NCBI GenBank assembly: GCA_019633425.1
Contig: WSUB01000076.1
Span: forward strand, 124,001 to 188,000
Source of the DNA: Tulasnella sp. 424
Taxonomy: Eukaryota > Basidiomycota > Agaricomycetes > Cantharellales > Tulasnellaceae
Length of the DNA stretch: 64,000 bases
Direction of reading: 5' to 3'
Shown here: in pieces, positions 11,949 through 24,135 of the stretch
Numbering within the stretch: the first letter of the stretch is position 1
Layout: each line of letters begins with the position of its first letter
Made by a program: the position numbers and the translations under genes
The notes under the pieces: generated by a model
Told to the model about the DNA's origin: nothing
What the model saw: the letters and a program-made list of their open reading frames with translations, nothing else
Database searches by the model: none

Positions 11949-12203
11949 GCTTGGTAATGTTTGCTGGACGGGAATCCGTTCGGTGGCACTTCAAATAGCT
12001 CAACGCAAGCCTGCCTCGCATGAGGTGCCTCGGTTGACTTGGCTTTGTCCCCACCAGACAAAGCATGAGCAAGTCAGGAAACGAAATGTCATGCCTTACT
12101 ATATGCATGCATTATCGGGGCTATCAATTATAAACCCGTCCTCGCTATGATACACCTTCTACTATAATAATGTTACGAAAGACCTTCGTTCAAATGAAAA
12201 ATC

Positions 12204-13966
12204 TTACGTCATGCGTCTACAATATTCCTTTAAAGTGAACCACCATGGGTCATAAGCAACCGTAAAGCTATCGCCCAGTTCTCCCTCCACGTCTTTCCAC
12301 ACTTTCCACCAAGCCTCTATATTCATGGCATCCATGGCATCATCCTCACCGGGCAAGCGAAGATCACCTGATGAAGCATGGCCGCATCGTCCCCGTTGTA
12401 GGTTCGGGTACATTCGGACAATAAAAGCAACGACATCGTTGATTGAGGCTCCGCCGTCTCCGAGCCCCGGCTGTACCAAAGATCCAAGTCGTGAAGTGAT
12501 GGATGAGTTGGACTTTTGGGGTCCGTCGAATCGCATGATGCTGACGGTTCTGCAATGAGCGCCGCTTTCTGTATATTGACGGACAGTGCAAGGGTCTGAA
12601 GCTGGGGACAGCGGCTGGCTAGCATTCGAAGGGAACTGACCGTGACGCTCCATTCCCCATGCTCCCTTGCCTCGCGTATCTCGAGGCCTACGAGGATGGG
12701 GAAACTATCGGCGAGCAGTTCGATATCCGCATCCGTGACTGGTGGCCCGCTAACCTGCGAGACCAGAGTCAGATGCGTCAACTGCCTCATGTTGAGACGA
12801 GTCAATACATCCCTCAAGTCCAAGGATTTCACGCGAAGAGTAAATGATTGGACCTGGCTGTGACCAGTTAAACATGGGTAGAATCCATCGCCGTCGTCAT
12901 CATCCAATTCCACCTCGAGGTTTCGGAGACGACGTGGGGGCAGACGACGCAGTACGCTCCGTATTTCTCTGGCGTGTCTTCCGACGCGAACGGTCTGAAG
13001 CTGTGGGAACGCGGTCTCGGAGCAAGGAGGTTCGCTGGTCGATGAATGGTCGTCAGACTGAATGTGAAGCTCGGTGAGTTCGGGAAGTCGGCTTGCCGCG
13101 TCGAGCATGGGGTCGGTGACGCGGGAGCCGTCAAAACTCATGTAAAGGAAGCTAAGGCGCTTGACGGAAGCCAAAGCAGTTTCGATGGATTGGGTAAACT
13201 TTTTGTGGTCCGTCAAGGGTAGAGGTTCCGGGCCTCCAAACCCCCACGCCGATGTGGACACCCGAAACGTCCATGGTGCGGCGCCCTCACGGATCATGAT
13301 GCAAAGGATGAAATCGATGAGATCAATTGCGGGGATGGTCGGAAGTCCCCCTTCGAAGGAGATGTGCTTTGTTGAAGGACCGATGAAGAGGGGAAGTGCG
13401 TGTTGGAGAATTCCGAAGAGTTGTTTGCGGAGTATATCATCACGACAAGTCGCGGTGTTGATGGGCGGCATCGAAGCGAGGTCGTTTATTTCGATTGTTT
13501 GGAGATTAGAGAAGATTTTGCCGCCGACTAGGTCCTCGACACTGCTGAGGGGAGAGTTGCTTTTGGCGAATAGGTCCAACTTCGCACTTATAGATGCTTT
13601 ACGAATGAATCTAGCGAGAACTTCAATTCGTGAAGCCTCTTCATATGTGAGGGGCCTGGCCAGCCGCCTGAATGAGGACCTCGGCCAACCCGACTGTTAA
13701 GTAAATCCATTTTAGCAAAGCGTCCAGATACGGGCGCAAAAGTAAAGCTTGCTTACCGAACCAAAGTCAACGGGTAACACAGCGCCGGCTGGGAAGGCGG
13801 CATACAAAGCATGGAGTCCAGGTCCTGACAGGTCGGCCCAGAGCAAAGGCGCAGCATGTTGCCAAAACCTCCGGCAGACTCGGCATGCGACTGCAAGGTT
13901 GTGAGGCGATAGGAACGAGAGGATTGAAGTGAGTAATTCTGATACCAGTAGATCTACTGAATGCAT
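12204..13966 (-). pseudogene. F-box/leucine-rich gene, type 1, gene C (frameshifted)
   Basis: Third paralogue of the array. Exon 1 is 13966-13757 (F-box MHSVDLLVSELLTSILSFLS) and exon 2 starts at 13693 after the usual 63-bp intron; its frame stays open through the leucine-rich body. At about 12464 one base present in genes A and D is missing: plus strand GAGTCC there, GAGCCC here. After the sequence YSRG the frame therefore shifts and would end at 12323. The conserved tail (GGASINDVVAFIVRMYPNLQ, WWKVWKDVEGELGDSF) continues in the next frame to 12204. It is either a recent pseudogene, a sequencing error, or a protein with an altered end. The rest is well preserved, so inactivation, if real, is young. 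Confidence 0.72.
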
Positions 13967-14684
13967 GGTGGGATCGGTTCGGGTTACGGGTTATAGTCGA
14001 GATTGGAACAAAGGGGATGAGGCTTGCTTGGCAATGTTTGCTGGACGGGGCGTCCGATCGGCAGCGCCTGCTCGGCAAGAAGCGCCTGGGTTGTGTTGGC
14101 TGGGTCTCCACTAGAGAGGCATGAGATAATTAGTCTTGAAAACACCGTGCTTTATCAGGGACTTATGCCTTGCCAGGTGCGTGCTTCGTCGGGGCTCCGA
14201 CGACATGGCCACCTGGCGCCGTGGAGTTCCAGAGCGTCGGGCGTTTTGTCGGCGGAGCAAGAAAGCAACAAACTAGAAGCGAAGTTTATTATGAAATAAG
14301 AAAGCTGTCAATGGGCCTCAGTTCTTCTTCTTAGATTTTCATGTGACACTTAAACCCAATTTTCGGTGATTTTGGATAAACATGCGTTATGACAAAGGTT
14401 GGTCCGACGAAGGGTTCGGCTCCCCAGCCTCCATTCGGAGTGAATAAACTCGCCATTAACTCCTCACTCTGGTGGAGGGAATGAATCGAATGCATTCAGT
14501 AGGAGTGCCATGTTCCAGGTTCCACTTCTCGCGGAGAGAGATTCATCAGGTTTTAATTTGGTTGCCGAGTTTGGCAGAAAGGGTCACCACTCGAATCTAG
14601 AGCAGAGAGAGTGCGCCAAGTATAGACTTTCTCCACGCTATGATACACCTTACATAATAATGCTTTGAAAGACCTCTGTTCTAA
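13967..14684. other. Spacer between type 1 genes C and D
   Basis: It contains the upstream flank of gene C and the 3' flank of gene D. The latter includes repeat copy b at 14294-14570. No further coding signal is seen. Confidence 0.5.
14294..14570 (-). repeat. Downstream repeat of F-box array, copy b
   Basis: Counterpart of 7212-7480. It holds the same ordered words with scattered differences and small insertions, such as extra sequence around 14440-14460. It sits 3' of gene D. Confidence 0.6.
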
Positions 14685-16457
14685 TCAAAAATCCCACACC
14701 ATGTGTCGGTAATCTTCCGTCAAAGTATGTTTCCGTGGATCATAAGCAACCGTGAAGCTATCGCCCAGTTCTCCCTCCACGTCTTTCCATACCTTCCACC
14801 AGGCCTGTATATTCATGACATCATCCTCACTGGGCGCGCAAAAATCATCCCCAGGAGCCGATGAAGCATGACCGCATCGTCCCCGTTGTAGGTTCGGGTA
14901 CATCCGGACAACAAATGCAACGACATCCTCGATCGAGGCCCCATCGTCTCCGAGTCCCCGGCTGTACCGAAGATCCAAGTCCTGAAGTGATGGATGAGTT
15001 GGAGTTTTTGAGTCCATCGAATCGCTTGATTCTGATGGTTCTCCAATAAGCGCCGCTTTCTGCATGTTGACGGACAGTGCTAGCGTCTGAAGTTGGGGAC
15101 AGCGGCTGGCTAGCATTCGAAGGGAGCTGATCGTGACGCTCCATTCCTCCTGCTCCCTTGCCTCGCGTATCTCGAGGCCTACAAGACTGGGGAAACTATT
15201 GGCGAGCAGTTCAATATCCGCATCCGTGACTGGTGGACCGCTGAACAGCGAGACCAGAGTCAGATGCGTCAACTGCCTCATGTTGAGACGAGTAGATAGG
15301 GCTCGCAGATCCAAGCTTGAAGTCCGGAGAGTAAATGATTGGACTTGGCTGTGGTCAGCTACGCATGGGTAGAATTCATCAACGTCGCCATCACCCCGTT
15401 CCACCTCGAGGTTTCGGAGACGACGTGGGGGCACACGACGCAGTAAGCTCCGTATTTCTCGGGTAGGTCCTCTGACACGAATGGTCCGAAGCTGCGGGAA
15501 CGCGATCTCGGAGCAGGGGAGTTCGCTGGCTGTTGAATGATAGTCGTGAGACTGATAGTCAAGCTCGGTGAGTTCGGGAAGTCTGCTCGCCGCGTCAAGC
15601 ATGGAGTCGGTAACGCCGGTGCCATTAAAGCCATTATAAAGGAGGATAAGGCGCTTGACAGAAGCCAAAGCAATCTCAATGGATCGGGTGAACGTTTTGG
15701 TGTCCGTCGTAGGTGGCAGTTCCGCGCCTCGCCACCAAGTCCATGTGGACACCCGAAACGTCCATGGAGCGGCACCCCCGCGGATCATGATTCGAAGGAC
15801 AAAGTTGACGAAATCAATGGTAGGCGTGTTTGGAGGTCCCTGGTCGAAAGAGATGTGCTTTGTTGAAGGACCGATGAAGAGGTGAAGTGCGCGTTGGAGA
15901 ATTCCGACGATGTGTTCGCGGAATATAGCAGGATGATTAATCGCGCTAACGTCGAACGGGATCGAAGCGAGGTCTTTTAGTTTGATTGTTTGGAGATTGG
16001 AGAAGATTTTGCCGCCGACCAGGTCCTGGACACTGCTGAGGGGAGAGTTGTTTTCGGCGAGTAGGTCGAGCTCCGCACTTATAGATGCTTTACGAATAAA
16101 CGTAGCGAGAGCTCCAATTCGTGAGGCCTCTTCATATGTGAGAGATCTGGCCAGTCGCCTGAATGAAGGCTTCGGTCGACGCTTCTGGGAAGTAAACCCA
16201 CTTTAGCAAAGCATCCAGATACGGGCGTAACAGTGAAGATAGCTTACTATGAGATATACTTCAGGAGGTAATATAGCGTCGGCTGGGAAGGCGGTATACA
16301 ATGCCTGAAGTCCAGGTCCTGACAAGTCGGCCCAGAGCAAAGGCGCCGCATGTTGCCAAAACCTCTGGCAGACTCGGCATGCGACTGCAAGATTGTGGGG
16401 CGATATGAATAAGAGAATCGAAGTGAGTATTTCTGAAACTCTTAGAGCTGGATGCAT
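14685..16457 (-). CDS. F-box/leucine-rich protein, type 1, gene D
   Basis: First gene of the type 1 array in its direction of transcription. Exons 16457-16248 and 16184-14685, with a 63-bp intron, give 569 residues. The F-box is MHPALRVSEILTSILLFISP with VACRVCQRFWQHAAPLLW. The block FRRLARSLTYEEASRIGAL and the leucine-rich region follow, and the tail is WWKVWKDVEGELGDSFTVAYD ending MVWDF like gene A. The end and 3' flank resemble gene A most. No lesion was found. The role as an SCF adaptor is inferred from the family; the target cannot be predicted. Confidence 0.77.
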
Positions 16458-16819
16458 GGTTGGATCGGGTCGGGGTATAGCCTGTAGTCGGGATTGGAAC
16501 AGTGTGTGAGGGTTGCTTGGCAATGTTTGCCAGGCTGGTGTCTGACTGGACCGGCAGCATTTCTAACAGCTTGAAGCAAACCTGCCTCGGCAAGAAGCGC
16601 CTGGGCTGGGTTGGCTGTATCTCCACTAGAGAAATCATCAATGAATTAGTGGTACAAACACCATGCTTTATCAGAGGTTATGCCATGCTACGTGCGTGCT
16701 TTGTCGGGCTCGACCCCAAGGCCCGGCTGGCCTCATAGAATCTAAGAGCGTTGGTCGTTTTGTCGGCGGGCTTAAGAAGAAACAAAGTAACCACCGCGAC
16801 CCTCTATAACCACACTTCG

Positions 16820-17070
16820 TTGGCGTATACTTAAGCAACCACGAAGCTATCGCCAAGTTCTCGCTTCACCCCTTTCCACACTTCCCACTAGACCCGTACA
16901 TCCATGTGGTGTTCGTGCTTGGTGTCACGATCAACACCTCGATTGTTCGCAAGCGCATCCCATACAGGGATGAATGAATAATGACCACACCGTCCCATTT
17001 GTAGGTTCGGGTACGTTCGGATAACAAATGCCACGACCTCCTCGATCGAGGCCCCCGATCGGAGTGTAAG
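16820..17070 (-). pseudogene. Relic of a type 1 F-box gene (3' end)
   Basis: Minus-strand translation in pieces matches the conserved end of the type 1 family: ASIEEVVAFVIRTYPNLQ, then GRCGHYS, then VWKGVKRELGDSFVVA, interrupted by stops. No F-box or leucine-rich body is present upstream. The remainder of 16458-17515 shows no other gene. Confidence 0.6.
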
Positions 17071-17515
17071 CTCGTAAGGCCCGGACCGACTCGCGAGGTC
17101 CCAGCGGCCGGATTTCCTTTTGGAAGGACCCAGGAAGAGACATATTAGCCTTACCTACAGATAAATCGACTACCCATTGGGGCAACTTGTTTATTATTGG
17201 ATTCTGGCAGTACTTGCCCGAGTTTAAATTGATCAACATCCGTGCGGAATGAAAACGCATTGCGTGAAGAGAAGGGGAAATCTCGCCTCGGCGGTTAAGC
17301 AATTCATCGCATTCACGGGTGCAAGAAATGCTAATTTTAGGTCGCTCGTCATGGAAAGTGTTTATTGTAAGTGTCCGAAAATCATCCCGTGTGCTATCAT
17401 TAAGTACGTGTCCCATCTCGGCTAGCATAACCCTACGTAAATCGTCCGGAAGAATAATGTATCGTACATGGGCATGAGGAAAAGGGTCTGGTGTGAAGAA
17501 ACGATGGGCGGCTAT

Positions 17516-18338
17516 CTATAGGAACACCAAGGCGACACTAATACCCGCAGCGAGAAGAGCGCTCCCTGTTCGAACACCTCCGAAGGCGGCACCGCTGCCG
17601 TTTTTGGTGGAGCCAGGTGTAGCGCTCGCAGAAGCAGCAGATCTCGACGCAGCAGCGACGGATCTAGATGATGCAGCGGAAGCCATCGATTCAGTGGCTG
17701 ACGCGAGAGCAGCAGTAACCCCGGTCCCTGTCAATGTCAGAGTCCCGACAGCTGCGTAGCAAGTTAGTTAGCCTGCTGCCATGAAAGCGAAACCTGACAA
17801 AGATACTCACGGCGACCATTGTTCTGGCAACCGGTTTCGTATTCTGAAGTCACCAAGAGCAGCGGTTAATAAAAGTGATCCGGAAAGGGACGGGATGGAT
17901 CTGGACGTACCGGTAAGCATCATCTGAAGGTTCATGGCCTGGGAAGGATCCGCCGCGAGCGAGCAAGATGCACAAGTCTGCATTCCTTGTGCGATTGCAG
18001 GAGTGCAGTAGCAGGTCACATTATTACCGCAAGCCTGAAGTTCGACGGTATCAATGGATAGCGAAAGACGAAAACGAAGTTGGATGCACGTACAGTCACC
18101 TGCGCCTGAACGGCCTTGCATCCGCACGCGTCAGCAGTGGAGTTTTGACGCCGGGCGATTTGTGAGTCCGCTGATGCTGCAAGTGGCGAGACCGGCGATG
18201 CCAAAGCCGCTAGAAACGTGAGAGGTGGATGATATGAATGGAGGCGGGCGGTTAATGATCCAACTGGATGGCAATTTGAAACGACGCCAACTTACCCGGC
18301 GCTACGAGAGCAAGGGAAAGGAAAGCCAAGAAATGCAT
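17516..18338 (-). CDS. Small secreted eight-cysteine protein with GPI-anchor-like tail
   Basis: Five exons (18338-18296, 18209-18100, 18034-17911, 17843-17811, 17751-17516) give 181 residues. An N-terminal signal peptide (MHFLAFLSLALVAPAALAS) is followed by a possible RRQ processing site. The compact domain has eight cysteines (ACGCKAV, ACGNNVTCYCTPA, TCASCSL, GCQNNG). A long Ser/Ala/Thr-rich stretch leads to a hydrophobic end (LLAAGISVALVFL), as in GPI-anchored wall proteins. The cysteine count and the C-x-C and C-x2-C spacing recall CFEM-type domains, but the order does not match CFEM exactly, so I do not name it as such. Likely a cell-surface protein. Confidence 0.68.
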
Positions 18339-18973
18339 GTTTTAGAGGGGTTGGCGTTAGATGGGAGAAGGAGAGGAGGAGGAGGGGGAGGGTGTAGAGG
18401 AATGGATGGTGCTGCAAAGGCTTGGCACGACTTAAATATGGAATCACCGACAGAAACCTCGTGTTTTTTCCCGGCGCTCATCCCTGACCTCCTTGAGACG
18501 GCATGAGTTCGTTCCTGAATATATTGTCCCATAATTTCCCATCAGAGATAGGATTGTCCATTCTTTCCCAATGTGGTACAGAGAAGCGGCATAAAAACTC
18601 CCTGCACCACGATTACATAATCGCGGCTTTCACCTCACCGGCATATGCCTATGCCATTGTCGTACCATCCATAGATTCTCCTCGGACTGCAGGGCTGTGC
18701 TCGGAGTTTTAACGATTCAATGGCTTTCATCAAGGTCAAGGTCCGAGTGTTGCGCGCGGTGGAGTTTGCCCGGTGGGCCGGTGGTTGGCGCTGGACGACC
18801 CTTCGGCGTTCGAGATAATCGAGTCTAACTCGGGGTGAGGCAGAAACGTACACATCCCCAATTTCAGCTATATAGAGTAAAAGTCCTCGAGGGCGAGCGG
18901 CTGTTGATAAGAATGTAGGGCGATCTAGCAGAAAACGGGACCTCAGAGTCATTGTGAGGAGGCTGTTTGCGTT
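18339..18973. other. Intergenic, no gene seen
   Basis: Upstream flank of the secreted protein gene, with a purine-rich stretch near 18370-18400. No coding signal was recognised. Confidence 0.45.
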
Positions 18974-19740
18974 CACCTCGCCATGAGGCATGCGGCGTCC
19001 CTGAGGGGTTATCGAACTCGATCTCCTTAAGTACTTCTTGGCGCCGAAGATGAATTAATAGAAACTTCCATTGCCGCGAGGAAACGGCACATGTCAAAAG
19101 AGGACAGAGATGATTTACAGTATGAGGCGTCGTCTCAGCGGCTACTAAACTCAAAAACGCCACATCGGCATTGTTGCCATCGAATGAAACGAATCTACTT
19201 CATCGTCGAGAAAGACGAGAGCGTTATAATCTATAATTAAACTTCTACCTAACTCTCGCCTCACCCCATTCCATACAGCCCACCATTCACGGCTTTCTTG
19301 GCGACGTGGTCCTCCGCTATTGCCTCCCTCTCACGTCTGTCCTCCTTATTCTCAGCTCCTAGTTATGATTCCAAGCCCCTCATCAAGGTATCCTGCCTGT
19401 AGGACTTGGCAAACTATTTTTAATGGGCGCAGCGTCCTTTTTCGACGGTTCGGATATAGTCGGACAATGGACGACGTCTTGTTCGGATACCCTAGTTAAC
19501 CCTCCTCAATACCTATTCTATGTCGGAGGTCCAGGTCGTAAAGCGAAGTGTGAGTTGAAATGGTTCTGAAGTGCTTGTAACGATTTGATGTATCCGGTGT
19601 GTCACGAAAATTGACGGACAGTGAGAGGTCACGAAGATGTGGACAGTGGCGAAGGAGAGTATGGAGCGACCCACGAGTGACACTCCATTTCCAGCCTCAA
19701 TTGAAGGATTCGGATATTGCCAGCGTCTCCAGCTGTGAGG
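18974..19740 (-). repeat. Partial diverged duplicate of the F-box pseudogene 3' end
   Basis: It parallels 19873-20610 at an offset of about 870-900 bp. Shared words in order include CCTCGCCATGAG, GCCACATCGGC, TGCCTCCCTCTCACGTCTG and GACGGACAGTGAGAGGTCAC. Similarity stops near 19740, inside what would be the leucine-rich region, so only the gene end and its downstream flank were duplicated. It is not coding as it stands. Confidence 0.6.
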
Positions 19741-20039
19741 CAAGAAGCAGGTGATGTGCATTTCGAGCTCGATAGAGTAAAATGCGAACGTTTGTCGATT
19801 AATGAGTTCGAACGTTGTGGGAATGCGAGGCGCGGCTTCGGCCCTTAAAATGCCGCGAGGCAGTTAGCGCCCGCCTCGCCATGAGACATCCAGATAACCC
19901 TGAGAGTCGATCGATTCGGACCTCCTCCTAAGTCTTGGCCTCAGTATGAATCACTAAGAATTAGCATTGCCATGAGGAACGACACACGTCAAATGCGGAA
20001 AGACATGCATACGGGGCATTGCCCGAGCGGCTTTATTAT

Positions 20040-21753
20040 TCAAAAAAGCCACATCGGCTGAGTGCCCATCGAATCTACTTCCTTATCGAGAATGACCAGA
20101 CCGTAATAATTGATAATAAAACTGTTGCCTAATTCTCGCTTCCATATACCCCACGATTTCATGGCGTTCTTGGCCAGGTGGTCTTCCGCTATTGCCTCCC
20201 TCTCACGTCTGCCATCCTCATCCTCAGTTCCGTCCAAGCTACCTTTCAAGAGGTCTTGCTTGTATGTCCTGGCAAGCCTTTAAATTTTTGGATCGGTGCA
20301 GCGTCCTTTCCGGAGGTTCGGATATAGTCGGAAAATGTAGCCGATGACGTCTTGTTCGAACAGCCAACTCTCCTCAATACCTATGCTATTCCGGAGGGCG
20401 AGGTCGCAAAGTGAAGGGTGAGTTGAAATAGTTTCTGGAGTATTTGTGACGATTTGAGGGCAGTAGGTGTGTCACGAAAATGACGGACAGTGAGAGGTCA
20501 CGGAGATGTGGACAGTGGCGAGCGAGGGTTTGGAGCGACTCACGAGTGACGCTCCATTTCCAGCCTCGATTGAAGGATTCGAATATTGCCAGCGCCTCCA
20601 GCTCTGGGAACACAGCGGCAAGGAGGGTGATAGTGTTACCCGTGATTGTGTCGTCGTTCCGCACGGATTGAAGGGTAAGTTGAGTAAGCTGTCTCACCAG
20701 AAGTCGAGTCGCGATCTCCTTCCAGTCGAGCTAAGCAGCTCGGAGTATGATTGATTCGATCAGATGGTGACGTTGTAGACTTGCGTTTATTGTATCGACA
20801 GAGTCACCCCGTACCTCCATCTCGATCTTCTGAAGACGGGAGGCCGGAACTGGATTGAACAATGAAAGGGCATCACAGGTGTATCCTATATTGCGCATTG
20901 TTTCCAGCTCTGGGAATTCATCTCGGGTTGGGAATGGCTGTCGGGGCGGTTGCTCCATGACCATCGGAGTGAAAATCGAGCTCGGTAAGGTGTGGGAGTT
21001 GGCTTGCAGCGAGCTGTGGAACAGAAGCAGTTGGCTTGTTGAACCTGTAGACATCTATTAGACCCAACCGCCGGAAGGAGGTCAGGGAAAGCCGAAAAGT
21101 ACTGATGCACGTATCTGGGCTAGTGCCTGCGTGCAGAAATCTCGGGTGGTCGCTACCGAGGGAAACCTGGAAGGTGTGCAGTCGGACGACTGCCTGCCGT
21201 GCTACTTGAAGGGCACAATGGATGAAGTCCATCAAGTGAATGCCTGGCGGAGAGCCCCAAAGAGTTAGGTTTTCCGCTGAAGGGCCGAGGAACAACTGAA
21301 GTAGACGTCAAATATCCGGAGTCGCATTGTCTTCTCCGAGCTCGCTGTCAAATTGAATGGAATCGAATCCCTGGAATACGATGGACTGAAGCCTCGAGAA
21401 GATTTTTCTGTTAATGAGACCCTGGACAGAGGGAAATGGCGAGCTGACTTCGCCAATTCAATTTTCGTGGGCGTTTATTCGAGCATAGCGAATATAGCCG
21501 GCTAGTTGACCGATATGCGAGGCTTCGTCGTGGGTGAGAGGTCTTGTCAGCCGTTTGAAGGGTAGTTCGTCCCCCTGATTGGAAATATGGCCTCTAAATG
21601 GGTATAACGTATTGAGAGACTCGGGAAAAGCTGCGTATAATACCTCCAAGCCCGGCCCTGAGAGGTCCGCCCACAGCAGGGGAGCGGCGTGCTCCGTGAC
21701 AGTAGGGAAATGATTGCGGCAAGGAGCTCTGGGATATGCAAAACAGCGTGCAT
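20040..21753 (-). pseudogene. Degenerate type 1 F-box gene
   Basis: Fragments of the type 1 protein occur in order on the minus strand but in different frames. They are an F-box start MHAVLHIPELLAAIISLLS (21753), then HAAPLLWADLSGPGLEVLY, then KRLTRPLTHDEASHIGQLAG, FLGPSAENLTLWG, MRQLTQLTLQSV and ARHCPHLRDLSLSV, ending in WGIWKRELGNSFIINY. About 16 residues in the middle of the F-box are missing and several frameshifts separate the blocks. It is an older, more diverged member than genes A-D. Confidence 0.72.
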
Positions 21754-22485
21754 GGTCGGAGGAAGGGCGGAGGCAGAAACGGAGTTCCAGCTCAGAACGA
21801 AACAATAATTGACCTTCGGGATGAATCGGATCCGGAATGAATTGTGTGGCTGGCCGAGATGTGGCTTGACATGGTTTGCCGAGTGCGTGTAAACAGCATT
21901 GATTCCACGCTCAAGCTAGCCCTAAGCTAACAGCTAATACTTACTGTACATCCTCTAAGATATCCTCATCGTGGGCGAGGGGAGGGTCGCCGTTGTATTT
22001 CCGGCCTATGATCTAACGATAGCAGTATGTCTCACGGTTCGTGCGATAATGGCCATCGGCAGCAAAGAGAGCAAAACGACATGGCATTGGAGTCTACACG
22101 AGCTGCGAGAGTAATTCAGGCTTCAAAATCAGTCATTCCTTTTTTCCTAACAGTGGCTTCAGCAAATTAGCTTCAAACTCAAAGGAATGCTTTCCCACTC
22201 CAAGTACTACTTCCCCGCGTAAGCCCCTCGATCGTGTTGTACGACTTTCGAGAAAAGAACTTCCGGAGTTACGGCTTGTGGCTTGAACTGGCATTTGCAG
22301 GAAAAGCCGGAATTACGCGAGGCCAGCCTGCTTGCCCCGCGAAAATATTGTTCTGTCACATTGTTGCCGTATTATGCGCATAGTCCCTTCCAATTCCCAC
22401 CACCGCTCCCTACGCCCTTTGCTGCGCTGTTTGTTCCTTCACCACCACCCACCTCGTGTTCCTCGTTCCTCTCGCCCCAAAATCC
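21754..22485. other. Divergent spacer between F-box families
   Basis: It separates the minus-strand type 1 pseudogene from the plus-strand type 2 array. Its end (22430-22485) carries the CACCACCACCC-rich leader also found before other type 2 genes. Nothing else was recognised. Confidence 0.45.
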
Positions 22486-23870
22486 ATGGTAAGTTTGTGT
22501 CATGATTTTAAACGTCTCTAACACTCTTCATGTCCTTTAGGCAAGTCCCAAAGGGTCGCGGCTCCTTTCATTCTTTCCTAAAATTTCACGACGCAAGAAC
22601 CAGGTGGTCATCATCGACACCCCGAGCACCGTTGTTCCCGACTTGGACACTCAGGAAACTCAACTGGAGTGCAAAGGAGCCTCAAAGTTCTCCCAGGCTC
22701 CCCAAGATGTCCTTTTTCTTATTGCGGATCATTTGGACAAGGCGACACAAACCTCCCTCATTCGGACATGCCGTTACTTCCACCACACGCTCGAAGTCAA
22801 TCTCTACCGCCGCATCGCTCCCGCCTTACCTTGGAGCTACTACAGCAACGACTCTCTCTTTCGAACGCTAATGGAGCGTCAAGACTTGCTACCCAAAATT
22901 AGGACCTACCACGGACCCTTTATGCAAGCGATTGTCGGATCACTCCCGAAGCGAAGATTCCAGGACAGATCTAACCCAAGAGGGGGACTATCATCTGCAA
23001 ATTTCGATGCTCTTCCTATCAACGAAACAGCGGGCTTCAAAAGAGTGGTAACTATCTTTGAGAAGGCTACCAACATCGTGGATCTCAACTTCACAGACGG
23101 CTCCACATGGACATCGGATCCACTCTTTGAGCCCATAAGAACGGCAGTATCGAAAATGTCGTTGAGAAAACTTACACTTTGGCGCTGCAACGGGTTGGTC
23201 CAAGTCCTTCGGGATCAGCCGGGGTTGGAAGAGCTTTGCCTTGGGTGGAATAGCCCCGAGATAGAACAGTTGGAGGAAACGGACGTTCCAAAGCTCAAAG
23301 CTCTCGCCGCAACACCGCAGGAGGCAGCGCTACTTGTTCCGGGTCGCCCGATCGAGCGGTTGAACCTCATCTCAACTGGCTCTGGACTACAAGATTTCGA
23401 CGAGCACCTTTTCAACAAGTTTCTTCTTTCCACAACACACATAACCACACTCTCTGTCTGCCTGCACCTCACGCGGAGGGGTGAGGAGGTCCGAGCAGCA
23501 ATCCGCGTCATTACTCAGACGTTGCCTGAAGTAGAAAAGTTGACAATAACTGTCGACGGACCAATATCTGGACGAATTGTAAGTGATTCCCCTAACCTCG
23601 TGTATTTCGCCTCGTTTAATGAAACCGTCTATCGACTCTCAGATTCTGGACGAGATACCCTCCCTTCAGTCGATTCGCTGCTTGACCTTCCTCGGGGCCA
23701 GACTGGCCACCGCTGCGGATCTGGCCAGCTCCGTTGCAGACGATTCGACCCAAGCCGAGGTCGAGGGCGATAGTATCCCCCAAGCTCCCGCCGTGGAGGA
23801 TTGGGACGATCTTTTTGCTCAATTGAGAAAACTCTGTCCTTTGCTAGTCAACATCAGCTACATAACATGA
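22486..23870 (+). CDS. F-box protein, type 2, gene 1
   Basis: Three coding exons: the ATG alone (22486-22488), 22541-23578 and 23643-23870, giving 422 residues. The 52-bp first intron begins GTAAGT directly after ATG and has a good branch site (CTAAC). The F-box follows an N-terminal leader: FSQAPQDVLFLIADHLDKAT, then LIRTCRYFHHTLEVNLYRR. The body has irregular leucine-rich strands (MSLRKLTLWRCNGLVQVLRD, QPGLEELCLGWN) and the family block QEAALLVPGRPIERLNLI. The last exon begins ILDEIPSLQSIRCLTF and ends with an acidic stretch before LRKLCPLLVNISYIT. This is the most diverged and probably oldest type 2 copy. Role as ubiquitin-ligase adaptor is inferred from the F-box. Confidence 0.78.
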
Positions 23871-24135
23871 GTGTTCCTCTTTTTAGTGGGTTATTTGCGC
23901 GACCTTTTATTTCGTTTTTATAGATAGGAAAAAGAATCATACTAAGTTCAACGCGTTACCTGTTCAATTTCTTTTCTTCTGCAGAGTCGCGTTCCGCCCG
24001 ATTTCGACCAACACCCGGAACAAATTCGTCCACTAAGCATCATGAGAAGACGCGTACGCGCGTTTCCTTACCGGCTTCTTAGAGTGAGATTTCACGGGCA
24101 ATATGATCCGCACGGTGTTGTCCGAGCGGCTAACT

